Source: Tubiluchus corallicola (Eukaryota; Priapulida; Priapulimorpha; Priapulimorphida; Tubiluchidae). From it: DNA of 35,000 bases. This document shows positions 19,101-27,610 of this stretch, piece after piece; positions within the stretch are counted from its first letter, which is position 1; each line of letters begins with the position of its first letter. The DNA lies in assembly GCA_030141605.1 (NCBI GenBank), contig JAQGDQ010000500.1, positions 1-35,000 of the forward strand, read 5' to 3'. The notes beneath the pieces were generated by a model. It ran no database searches. It saw only the letters and a list, made by a program, of their open reading frames with translations, and was not told the origin of the DNA. A program made the translations under genes and the position numbers.

Positions 19101-19253
19101 GAGATCTCGGAAAGTATTAACGATAAGATTGCAGACGTTAAAAAGCACTTGAACGAAACTGCTGGAGAAGTGAATGAATACAAAACTGAGTGTGAAACAT
19201 TAATTGGTGATAACAAAATGTTAAGAGAAGAATTAGCAAAAGTTCAAGCGTAG
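16173..19253 (+). CDS. Gene 2: repeat-expanded coiled-coil paralogue, ~1026 aa
   Basis: The frame is open from 16110, but the codon there is GTG; the first in-frame ATG is at 16173, used here. A spliced start from 15818 is the alternative. The N-terminal two thirds is Thr/Ser/Pro/Lys-rich and low in hydrophobics. It is built from repeats marked KWVxPPGRAT at 16359, 16503, 16716, 16860, 17073, 17286 and 17499, with an eighth, isolated one at 18120; gene 1 has this motif once. DSQDAMAVAL (about 18240) opens the family core, preceded by GYRGIYR, which parallels gene 1 SRAFYR. Four 14-residue repeats follow, then the coiled coil from TSAEMYDTLL with QRNDFIQRI, VATNECLEEER, YEERM and HYRNLEKEL to the end. 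The frame stops after one terminal cassette (EELAKVQA), so the other cassettes and the tail of genes 1 and 3 are absent. No known enzyme or membrane motif. Confidence 0.78.
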   Translation: MNTTKTLQGGGQVEYLPSVNKPPKPVASRGQHRTTNTNPSHGNTKQSITVKNKDNVQVIDKQKWIAASEGTTPSTSRNQTGTKNLNSTRTDVEKVTVTKVNGNVVVVDKQKWVDPPGRATLVTSPNKMRSKSPDSVFADVDQGTTTRNNDKEATTVHTVYSPTRPKTTSSARSDRTATEIQKRVHPSGRATSSASDNQTRPKSSNPPHTDVEPSTVTTNKSKEVAVDKQKWVDPPGRATLATSPNQVRPKSPNSVRADVDQGTTTRKFDKEATTVQTVYSPTRPKTTSPARNDRTATEIQKWVHPPGRATMTTSPNQIPPKSPNSVRADVDQDTTARNFDKEATTVRTVYSPTRPKTTSPARNDRTVTEIQKWVHPPGRATMTTSPNKVRPKSPNSVRADVDQGTTARNFDKEATTVRTVYSPTRPTTTSPARNDRTVTEIQKWVHPPGRATMTTGSSKKHPKSPNAIRTDVEQSKTTKGKDKEAPDDKQDAPEKTTPPPANVNHTLANDKVEQDACPSTSKKAVIDEQASVLPTSHGSTEQTVSAEEGIAPSSDRIEEQKSVKYHETTTSPTKRDLKRPKRPTVKETSVEQDSETNRGDGGEAKDSSKETTSTPSTEPTFTKSPVSQPRAKLEQSAVTSGKVAMTDKRKWVDPPAKSTLPELPPGTAPTERPSSRGYRGIYREMIGVHDSQDAMAVALDEAYEAERDIIATKPATFETETDIIRNQQVTFETERDIIATKPATFETERDAITTNKTSAEMYDTLLKRLLEMQATVEQVTSSNSDFRAALKNVKKIARQRNFSKDDLLYYTEQRNDFIQRIVLFNKANQLLRPLMANFHQQVATNECLEEEREILLRKLEKFDWEKKDLHQRIHEYEERMSEATSHYESFQDERQRLVHHQEEQDNNKEELETKLTVNDAEQNHFILHYRNLEKELDNKSIENDRLRKKIKENQEKLEHEKESNERRKLAQRLRKKEISESINDKIADVKKHLNETAGEVNEYKTECETLIGDNKMLREELAKVQA
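16359..17642 (+). repeat. Coding 48/71-residue WVxPPGRA repeats
   Basis: Intervals between successive KW codons are 144, 213, 144, 213, 213 and 213 bp. Short (A-type) units lack the YSPTRPKTTSPARNDRT segment. The last three 213-bp units are nearly identical at DNA level (GAAATACAAAARTGGGTACA, GCCCTAATTCAGTTCGTGCT), indicating recent duplication, while the first units are more diverged. Confidence 0.92.
18288..18455 (+). repeat. Coding 14-residue repeat, 4 copies
   Basis: Four 42-bp units encode ERDIIATKPATFET, a variant with ETDIIRNQQ, an exact return to the first, and a last one that merges into the conserved NKTSAEM of the family core. Gene 1 and gene 3 have one equivalent segment (DxDL..QTSAEV). 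Confidence 0.9.
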
Positions 19254-19682
19254 CAGTTGAATTAAAAAAGCAAAAAGGGAAACCTTCGGGCAGCTTTTGT
19301 AATGGAGTTTACTGGCATGGAGCCAGAGATGAACAAACGAATTGCAGAATGTTGAAATAACGTTGTGTAAAAACGATAATTGAAACTTGAAACCCAAACC
19401 GAAGTTCATCCATTGAAAGAAGCCAATTAGTGGCTAAATTTTCAGCAGTTATAATGGCAATTGCTTGCACCTGAACGTTTTAACAAAAAAAATTATAGTA
19501 TAGAAAAGTTTTGGCTATGAGTTTTATTTCTAATAAGAACAGTTAAAGTCACTTATGCTAATGTTAGTTCTGAAATTTTATATTGTAATTGCTTTACAGC
19601 GTTTGTACGATGAGTCCTTATTCCAAAACTGTAAGCTTGCAGCTTGGTATTTACTGCAAATTTTAAGACGTTAATTTTAGTG
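19254..19682. other. Gene 2 3' flank with possible decayed coding tail
   Basis: Just after the stop, GAACAAACGAATTGCAGAAT (about 19330) resembles the gene 1 segment encoding INKLAEVEQKLN, but is interrupted by several stops. I read this tentatively as the lost C-terminal cassettes. No AATAAA seen; ATTAAA occurs just after the stop. Confidence 0.35.
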
Positions 19683-20459
<777 letters not shown>

Positions 20460-20855
20460 AATGAATGAATGAATGAATGAATGACTGAAATGAATGAATG
20501 AATGAATGAATGAATGAATGAATGAATGAATGAATGAATGAATGAATGAACGCACGAATGAATGAATGAATGAATGAATGAATGAATGAATGAACGAATG
20601 AATAAATGAATGAACGAACAAACGAACGAAAGAACGAATGAACGAATCAATGGTTAGATGGATGAATGAATGAATGAATGAATGAATGAATGAATGAACG
20701 AATGAACGAATGAATAAATGAATGAACGAACAAACGAACGAACGAATGAATGAATGAATGGATGGATGGATGGATGAATGAATGAATTAACGAACGAATG
20801 AATGAATGTATGAATGAACAAACGAACGAACGAATGAACGAACGAACGAACGAAA
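20460..20855. repeat. (AATG)n tetranucleotide array
   Basis: About 395 bp of AATG with AACG, AAAG, GATG and ATTA variants. A variant string (GAATGAACGAATGAATAAAT onward through GAACGAACAAACGAAC) occurs twice 112 bp apart (AATAAATG at 20601 and 20713), so a 112-bp block was duplicated. Minus frames reading Ser-Phe-Ile-His repeats are artefacts. Confidence 0.96.
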
Positions 20856-20861
20856 GCAATT

Positions 20862-21107
20862 CATAAAGCTGAAATCGATGCGTTTCAAAGGCGAAATTGC
20901 AGAAACATTTTGGGTATTAGATGGCCAAAGAAAATCTCAAACAAAGATCTATATGAAAAAATAAAAGAAGAACCTTGGACAAGAAAAATAAAAAGACGTC
21001 GTTTAAGATAGATTGGGCATATGCTTAGACTACCTGATGATATTCCAATGAAGATAGTTGCAATGGGTGATTCATGGAATAGGTACAGATTGGCAAGGTT
21101 GCTATGA
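20862..21107 (+). pseudogene. Non-LTR retrotransposon RT C-terminal remnant
   Basis: A + frame from 20862 reads AFQRRNCRNILGIRWPKK, ISNKDLYEKIKEEPW, then RRRLR, an in-frame TAG at 21009-21011, and IGHMLRLPDDIPMK before a TGA at 21105. The order QRR..R.ILG..W...ISN.DLY, then RR.R.IGH..R.PDD, is characteristic of sequence downstream of the RT core in RTE-like elements; the stop falls where these proteins usually have Trp (RWIGH). Only about 80 codons remain. It begins right after the AATG array and ends four bases before the gene 3 CRE-like site. Confidence 0.72.
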
Positions 21108-21111
21108 CGCA

Positions 21112-21198
21112 TGACGTAACTGGTGTGACGACGTTTGTTGTAGCAATTGTTGCTATGGTGTTTGTAACTTCTTGGCGGAGGCTTGGCATGATGTGAAC
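21112..21198 (+). promoter_or_regulatory. Putative gene 3 promoter module (CRE + X-box-like)
   Basis: TGACGTAA (21112-21119), then CGTTTGTTGTAGCAA, palindrome TAGCAATTGTTGCTA (21141-21155), and GTTGCTATGGTGTT (21149-21162) followed by TGTAAC; then CTTGGCATGATGTGAAC (21182-21198). The CRE-to-palindrome distance is 29 bp against 30 bp in gene 2. The ATG lies about 500 bp further, so an untranslated leader or leader intron is implied if this is the promoter. Confidence 0.5.
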
Positions 21199-21693
21199 AT
21201 CAGACTGAAAGGCAGATTTTGCCACAGATCTCCACTATTTAAGGCAACCAATGGGAACAAGTCGTTAGTTCCAAGGCTTGTACCTACTTGGTCAGCTCGT
21301 GGGCTTGTAGCGATTTGGGTGCCATCAAGGGTCCTGCCTCCTGGTAAGAAGTATTGATCAGTCTGGCTTGCCATCTGAGTAGGACAGAGGTTCTTCCAGT
21401 TTCCAGTTTCCGAGTCTGACGACCTTGTAAGAAGAATTTTGCATCTATGTTTCTAGCTGGTGTACCATAAATGTCTGAAGCTGTATAATTGCACACTAAA
21501 GACCGCTAAGTTCATAGTTTTGAAGACCATTTTTCCAAATTTTTGTCTGTTGCATCTTTCGTGGTGAATAGACCCAACACAGTGTGCCATCAGAACTGTC
21601 TGTATCGAAATATATGTTGTCCACTTTAATCATTGTCATCAAAAGGTGATTATCATTTAAGAAGCCTAAATTCAACTTAAACTGAATATCAGT
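21199..21693. other. Gene 3 leader region
   Basis: No homologue of the gene 1 N-terminal coding segment (SIPF..PP..SPR..LP) is visible here, consistent with gene 3 having lost it or started downstream of it. Confidence 0.5.
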
Positions 21694-23823
21694 ATGGAGA
21701 GAGGCACGGCAACAATGAAAAGGGGAAACACGGCAACGGTAGGCAAACCATTAGTAGATCGTCGTGTCAAAACTGTAACAACCGAAGCAAAACCTGTCGG
21801 AAGGCTAACATCAAGCGGTTATGGGAATAGGGCAATCTATCGCCCTGCAACTGGGATGAGCATCAAGGATTCGCAGGATACGTTGGCAGCTGCTTTGAAT
21901 GAACCATTTGATGTTGACTTAGTTGGTCAAACTTCGGCTGAAGTCCAAGAAAATCTGATGAAGAGACTTCTGGAAATGGAGCAAACTGTAAAGCAAGTAG
22001 GAAAGGGCGCTTCGGATTTTCGCGTGATGTTGAAATCCATGAAGAGAAATGCCCAGTACCGGGACCTATCGCACGATCAGTTAGAAAAATATACAAAGCA
22101 GAGAAATGACTTCATACAGCAAGTTATCGAGTTCTACAAAGCTAACCAAGTATTGCGTGCATTGATGATCAACTTCCACGAACGCGTTGCCACAAATGAA
22201 AAGTTGGAGCAAGAAAGGGACATGCTGCTAAAAAAAGTGGAGATGTCCGATTGCGAAAAGCACGACTTTCATCAGCAAATAGGCAAGTATGAAGCACTAA
22301 CAGCAATGACAAAAAAAGACTATGAGAAACTCCAGGAAGATTATCAGCATTTACTACAGCAACAGAACGAGTTAGAAGTCAGCCTAAGCGAGCTGGAACA
22401 TCAGCTCAGAGAAAAACAGGGCGAACTGAATCACTTTGTTGCACATTATAAAAACCTGGAGAATGAAATTCAGAGGAAGATAAACGAAAACAATCAGGTT
22501 TGGCAAAAATGCGAAGAGATTGAGGAAAACCTTAAGAGTGAAAGGGAGGCGCATAAGCAGCACAACATTGAAGAGCAAAAGCGAAGCAAAGCTGCTCTAG
22601 AGGGAGTGAGGAGCAAGCTCGCTGAAGCCCGAAAAGAGTTAGACAAGAAAGACGACCAGGTTAACGAATACAAATCACGATGCGAGGAGCTGAATGAGGA
22701 AAACAAATCATTAAAAGAGAAACTGGCAACAGCTGAAGTTATGTGGGAGAAGCAAACCGAATTGAATTGTGAAGCAAAGACAAAGGAAACAAATCCGAAT
22801 AATACTGGTAATGAAATTGTAAAAGTGAAGCAAGAACCGATTGAATCAACCTGGTATAATACCGGTTATGATTTTGTCAATGTAAGGCAACAGCAGAATG
22901 AAAAAACATGGGATTATACCAGCGATGGAATTGTCAAAGTAAAGCAGGAACCAAATGATGCAGCTCCGGATAATACTGGCAATGATTCTGTTAAAATGAA
23001 GCAACAGCGAAATGTAACAGTGCTGGATAATGTCGGTGATGAAATTGTTAAACTGGAACAGTGGGCAAACGAAACAACCCAGAACAGCACCGATATTGAA
23101 GCTGGTAAATTGGAACAATGGCCAAATGATGCAAACCTGCATAGTACAAGTAGCGAAATTGTTAAAGTGGAGCAGCAACTGAATGAGGCAGTTGTGGAAG
23201 TAAATACGTACAAGATCCAGCGCGATGCGCTTACCAACGAGACGAAACAACTGGAAGAAAAACTGGAATCCATGTTAGGCACTTCGCATTTGGAAGCGGC
23301 TTTACAACAGCTGAAGGAGAGCAAAGACGTCGGACATGAAGAAACCAGTGCAGAAGTACGCGTGCAACTTGCCAAAAAGGACAAGCACATAGTGGCATTG
23401 CAAAGGGAATTAAGGTCCGTCAAGGCTGAATGCAATGCAGTGAAAATTGAGTGTGGTAAAAGACAAGCTTTGAATGAATTGCTGAAAAGCGAGCTCGACT
23501 GCATTCTATCGGATACAGTCGAAACACCGGAACAGATGATGGAGCGAAGGATGTCTATTCCGACAGGAAGGACTGCCCCGTCATTCGCCAAGGGTGAGTT
23601 GGTTAAAGGCATGCCAGATGAGGCTCTTAAAAAAGAATTAGGTGAGAAAGTTAAAGACGAGCAGGTTAATAACACCAAAGATATTGAAAAAGGGGAGATG
23701 GTCAAGGCTGAGATGGTCGGTTCTGACCAACAGTCCAATTCGGATGCTATGCCTGTCCACACTGGAGAAGAAACTTTGCACCAAAGTTTTCCGAAGCTTT
23801 GTCCTCTTAATGTAGTCAAGTAA
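21694..23823 (+). CDS. Gene 3: coiled-coil paralogue, 709 aa, short N-terminus
   Basis: The ATG has A at -3 and G at +4, a good eukaryotic context. The first residues MERGTAT correspond to MEQGTRV at about residue 132 of gene 1, so the Pro/Ser-rich N-terminus is missing. YRPATG and DSQDTLAAAL (59-68) open the core; GKGASDFRVMLK, QRNDFIQQV, VATNEKLEQER and HYKNLENEI follow with the highest similarity to gene 1. One cassette (about 301-348, SKLAEARKEL..CEELNEENKSLKEKL) leads into seven 19-residue repeats (370-502), and a second cassette (about 488-528) plus a helix (559-604, VALQRELRSVKAECNAV) aligns with the last helix of gene 1. Near the end the gene 1 tail PKFSADVQ is present only in the +1 frame: gene 3 is one base short, giving FPKLCPLNVVK instead. 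Two VKVKQEP sites fit the SUMO consensus. Function unknown. Confidence 0.82.
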   Translation: MERGTATMKRGNTATVGKPLVDRRVKTVTTEAKPVGRLTSSGYGNRAIYRPATGMSIKDSQDTLAAALNEPFDVDLVGQTSAEVQENLMKRLLEMEQTVKQVGKGASDFRVMLKSMKRNAQYRDLSHDQLEKYTKQRNDFIQQVIEFYKANQVLRALMINFHERVATNEKLEQERDMLLKKVEMSDCEKHDFHQQIGKYEALTAMTKKDYEKLQEDYQHLLQQQNELEVSLSELEHQLREKQGELNHFVAHYKNLENEIQRKINENNQVWQKCEEIEENLKSEREAHKQHNIEEQKRSKAALEGVRSKLAEARKELDKKDDQVNEYKSRCEELNEENKSLKEKLATAEVMWEKQTELNCEAKTKETNPNNTGNEIVKVKQEPIESTWYNTGYDFVNVRQQQNEKTWDYTSDGIVKVKQEPNDAAPDNTGNDSVKMKQQRNVTVLDNVGDEIVKLEQWANETTQNSTDIEAGKLEQWPNDANLHSTSSEIVKVEQQLNEAVVEVNTYKIQRDALTNETKQLEEKLESMLGTSHLEAALQQLKESKDVGHEETSAEVRVQLAKKDKHIVALQRELRSVKAECNAVKIECGKRQALNELLKSELDCILSDTVETPEQMMERRMSIPTGRTAPSFAKGELVKGMPDEALKKELGEKVKDEQVNNTKDIEKGEMVKAEMVGSDQQSNSDAMPVHTGEETLHQSFPKLCPLNVVK
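22801..23199 (+). repeat. Coding 19-residue repeat, 7 copies
   Basis: Exactly 399 bp = 7 x 57. Copies include NTGNEIVKVKQEPIESTWY, NTGNDSVKMKQQRNVTVLD and NVGDEIVKLEQWANETTQN; the last, STSSEIVKVEQQLNEAVVE, continues into the gene 1-like cassette (VNTYKIQRDAL). The unit is therefore an amplified head of the coiled-coil cassette, matching gene 1 INKLAEVEQKLNQTVAQ. Confidence 0.92.
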
Positions 23824-23972
23824 AGGATAATGTACATGCGAGTTACTATGGAAACATCTTCCCTTGCATCTCATAAACGTTTAATAATACAGACTTCAGT
23901 TAATGCAAATTTGTCTTGATGTTTGTTTGCCATTTTTTATGAGATAAAATGTTTCGCGGGTTGTATACTCTT
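23824..23972. other. Gene 3 3' flank
   Basis: A short AT-rich stretch between the gene 3 stop and the heptamer array. No AATAAA is present; TTAATAATA is the nearest to a polyadenylation signal. Confidence 0.4.
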
Positions 23973-24914
23973 CAATACACAAGACACTTTAAGCAATACA
24001 CAATACACTATACTCAATACACAATACTCAATACACTATACTCAATACACAATACGCAATACACAATACGCAATACGCAATACGCAATACGCAATACGCA
24101 ATACGCCATACACAATACTCAATACACAATACACAATACACAATACACAATACACAATACACAATACTCAATACTCAATACTCAATACTCAATACACAAT
24201 ACACGATACACAATACACTATACTCAATACACATTACGCAATACGCAATACGCAATACACAATACGCAATACACTATACTCAATACACAATACTCAATAC
24301 ACAATATGCAATACACTATACTCAATACACAATACGCAATACACAATACTCAATACACAATACGCAATACACTATACTCAATACACATTACGCAATACGC
24401 AATACACAATACGCAATACACAATACGCAATACACTATACTCAATACACTATACTCAATATGCAATTCACAACACGCAATACACCATACACAATACGCCA
24501 CACACAATACTCAATACTCAATACACAACACGCAATACACAATACGCCATGCACAATACTCAATACTCAATACACAACACGCAATACACAATACGCCATA
24601 CACAATACTCAATACTCAATACTCAATACGCAATGCATAATACAGAGTATGCAATACACTATACTCAATAAATAACACTCAATACGCAATACTCAATACT
24701 CAATACTCAATACTCAATACTCAATACGCAATACGCAATATGCAATACACAATACACAATACTCAATACTCAATACACAAGACACAATACACAATACACA
24801 ATACTCAATACACAATACACAATACTCAATACACAATACTCAATACTCAATACACAATACACAATACTCAATACTCAATATACAATACTCAATACACAAT
24901 ACTCAATACACAAT
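23973..24914. repeat. Heptanucleotide array (AATACNC)n, ~135 units
   Basis: The unit AATACNC has A, T or G at position 6 and almost never C; TATACTC, AACACGC and CATACAC variants are scattered. Higher-order repeats are multiples of 7: the segment containing ACTATACTC..ACATTACGC recurs 154 bp apart (24217 and 24371), and one with CAACACGCAATACAC recurs at 24470, 24526 and 24575 (56 and 49 bp). Two overlapping + frames of ~240-250 codons (Asn-Thr-Gln-Tyr) are artefacts of a stop-free 7-mer. Confidence 0.96.
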
Positions 24915-25127
24915 GCGGTAATTACGCCATTAAAAATTACAGGGTGCATTGCTTTTGATAGTTATAAGCACGTCTATAATACAATGAAAATACCATTTTC
25001 AGATTACACGTTTTTATCTGAATTAAGTCTTTAAAATTTTTCAAGTTAAAGCCATTTAGAATGGAAGCCACGTGAAAGCCAAATGAAAGCCATTTGGAAG
25101 ATATCATTCTATCAATTTGATCATTGG

Positions 25128-25255
25128 GGGTTTTATTTTTCGAATCGGGCCCACTGGGACGAATGGGAGGGGCGAAAAACCTCCAAAATGGCCATTTTCG
25201 GCCGTTTTTTGCAAAAAATGGCAAAACTGATAGCTCTTATTTCTAGAGAACGGGA
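25128..25255 (-). repeat. Dispersed ~127-bp repeat, copy 2 (inverted)
   Basis: It reads ATTGGGGGTTTTATTTTTCG, GAATCGGGCCCACTGGGACG, CCTCCAAAATGGCCATTTTC and GGCCGTTTTTTGC, the reverse complement of 7286-7412, with a small insertion near TTTGCAAAAAATGGC. The GC-richer, CpG-containing character continues to about 25450 without a match elsewhere in the window, so the full element may be longer in this copy. Confidence 0.85.
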
Positions 25256-27373
25256 ATGTGTCGGGGGCGGTGTCAGATAGCCCGTTCAGCGGTGGGTGTC
25301 ATAGACGTATTTAGAATTTGAGAGAGGGCCACGGCGTCCCGTAACGGGCATTTTCCCGGACACAACTCGCGATTTTTTCGAAATTTTCTGCCAAACACCC
25401 GGTAGAAAAAACGTTCTAGCGGCGCCTGGTGGGACTCTCGGAAGGAGATATATGGCTCTTTAGAAAGAGGAAGAACAGGGCTATACGATGATGTGGGCCT
25501 TGCTTTAGGACACGTTCACCAAGAGGAGTGCCGACGAGTTAATTTGATATTCCATTTTTGACAATTCTCACTTGGAAAACTGCTGACGCAAAGCCACTGT
25601 TCTTACGTCGTCCGTTATACTCTGCCTATAACCTTAATTCAGTAACTGCTGCTGGCTTTGCATTAGGTAAACAATCCAACACTAGGTAGAATGTTCGGGC
25701 ATTGTTGATTATAAGTGGATTCATACGCAAATTTTTTTGCGGGACTTTTGCTGCTCGTTCGACTAAGGTCATTTAGCAATTAATTTGATCATTTGCTACA
25801 TTCTGGTAACTACGCATGCAACCAATGGAAGCATTTCCTTTCTACACTAAACCTACATGAAAGCATTGCATTCAGGGATAATGGGTGGCTACAAGAAGAG
25901 AAGTCAGTGATTGCATCAGTGTCCAATTTTGTTTAGAGAATGTAGAATGTTGTTGTGCAGCTTTTATTTACACTGGATATTATTGTGCTTGAATGTTTTT
26001 GATCGACCTTGAAAAGAAAAGGGAAGGTTGCAGCATTAGCAGATCTACGAAAACGTAGCATAAATGAGCATTTCATATCTGCTCATTGATGTACACCTGC
26101 CTTTGAAAGTTACATGATTCATTGATGATTTCTCTTTCCAAAGTACTTGAAGTTTTTTTTACTATTCTTAATTCTTAATTTTTTATTAATAATAAATTAT
26201 TTGTCATTAAAATGGTTCACTCATTATAATAAAATTGAGTAAGCCTCAGCGTAATGTTAAGATAACAACACTGTTCAAGACAAATCAGTAACGCATTATA
26301 TAAATTGTGGCCACACTTTTGCTGTGTAATTATTAAGAAATCAGTGAATGCATTATATAAAATGTGTAACCAAATAACATAATTTATTGAACTCACAAAT
26401 ATCCAAATTTAATTATTGCACTTTTAGATAAATTTCAAATTAAATCAAATTCTGATAAAAGTGGTCACCGATAACAGGTCACACTTCTCTTTTATGGGCA
26501 AGTTAACGCATCTTAAACCAAATGCATTTGTTACACACGCATGAAGATACTGTTTAAAGCACAAGGAAACCCCTCATAAACATAAAGCTTAAAAAATTCG
26601 ATTTGAAATTTTACATCACTTACATACTGCCTTTTTGTGTGCAGGACTTCAATCGGCAGTAACGCTGTATAAAACATGTAAATTTAAACTCCTGCGATGA
26701 CCGTTAGACGCAGCCATTTTCACGACAGGTCATTTGAAACAAGTTTAGATAACATTTTGTAAAGTTTGAAAAAATAATCAGAGCATTCGTAGCGCACAAG
26801 TCACTAACTAAATAAAATTCAAAATTACTGTGTCTTGTCAATAAGATAAAAAGTAAAAATATACGTTTTTGGTTACTGAGTGGTGCACCCTGGAGGGTGA
26901 GTCAGCGACATCTTACCAATTGGTGAAAACATTTTAAATAATTAATAATTTTCTTTTCTAGTTACACAAGTCTTTCTAGCAAGTTAGCGAAAATCTAAGT
27001 AATACAGGTTTGCACGGAAAGTCTTTTGAGATATAATTTAACATTGCCTTTTCTTCCCTTGATTTACGTTTGGTGCGTGACGTCATGTAATGGCGATTTC
27101 GGAACAGTATAGCGGGAGATTTAAAATCAAAAACAAACTAAAGTTCCTTTCAGTGCGAGTAAGATATACGCATAAAATTGCTATAAACTAATATAATTTT
27201 TAAAGCGATTTTTCTGAAACCTACTTCAGGTACCCCTTTTCTTGTCCTTTAAGCATACTATCTAAATATACTAAGGCCGCCAATGAAGCCAGGCAGATTA
27301 GAGCGGATTTTCCGACAACTACCATGGAATTTTGAAATTTAACAATACGCAAATTGGGCTTCCTATGACAAAG
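25256..27373. other. Intergenic upstream of gene 4
   Basis: 25256-25450 is GC-richer with strings such as GGCGTCCCGTAACGGGCA and CTAGCGGCGCCTGG (an inverted CCCGTAACGGG). The rest is AT-rich. A ~28-bp segment is directly duplicated (AATCAGTAACGCATTATATA at 26284 and AATCAGTGAATGCATTATAT at about 26338). A perfect CRE octamer TGACGTCA lies at 27078-27085. No gene seen. Confidence 0.5.
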
Positions 27374-27387
27374 GTTGCTAAGGCTAC
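27374..27387 (+). promoter_or_regulatory. X-box-like site upstream of gene 4
   Basis: GTTGCTAAGGCTAC is a 14-bp imperfect palindrome of X-box form, 224 bp before the gene 4 ATG. A half-site GGCAACC follows at about 27420. The TAGCAAY half found upstream of genes 1-3 is not present, so similarity is limited to the RFX-like right half. Confidence 0.4.
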
Positions 27388-27610
27388 ACGACTCCCGTCA
27401 CTGTGGTGAAGTCTCTCGTGGCAACCATTTTGGATCTACAAAAGCCTCATCATCATGTGAGTTTGTGGCATAAAGACGGTGTGCTAATGCTGGCACCAAG
27501 CGTGCTGTCTTCAGATTTTGTTGAACAGACGACTAGACAAAAATCTTCAGTAGTGAAAATGTTTTGACTCATGTTCAATTTCCGATAAAGATCTCGTATT
27601 TTGCAAAAGC

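Noticed and set aside
23923-24958. Asn-Thr-Gln-Tyr repeat proteins of ~250 codons
   Set aside because: Produced by the AATACNC heptamer, which lacks stops in several frames; two overlapping frames are equally open.
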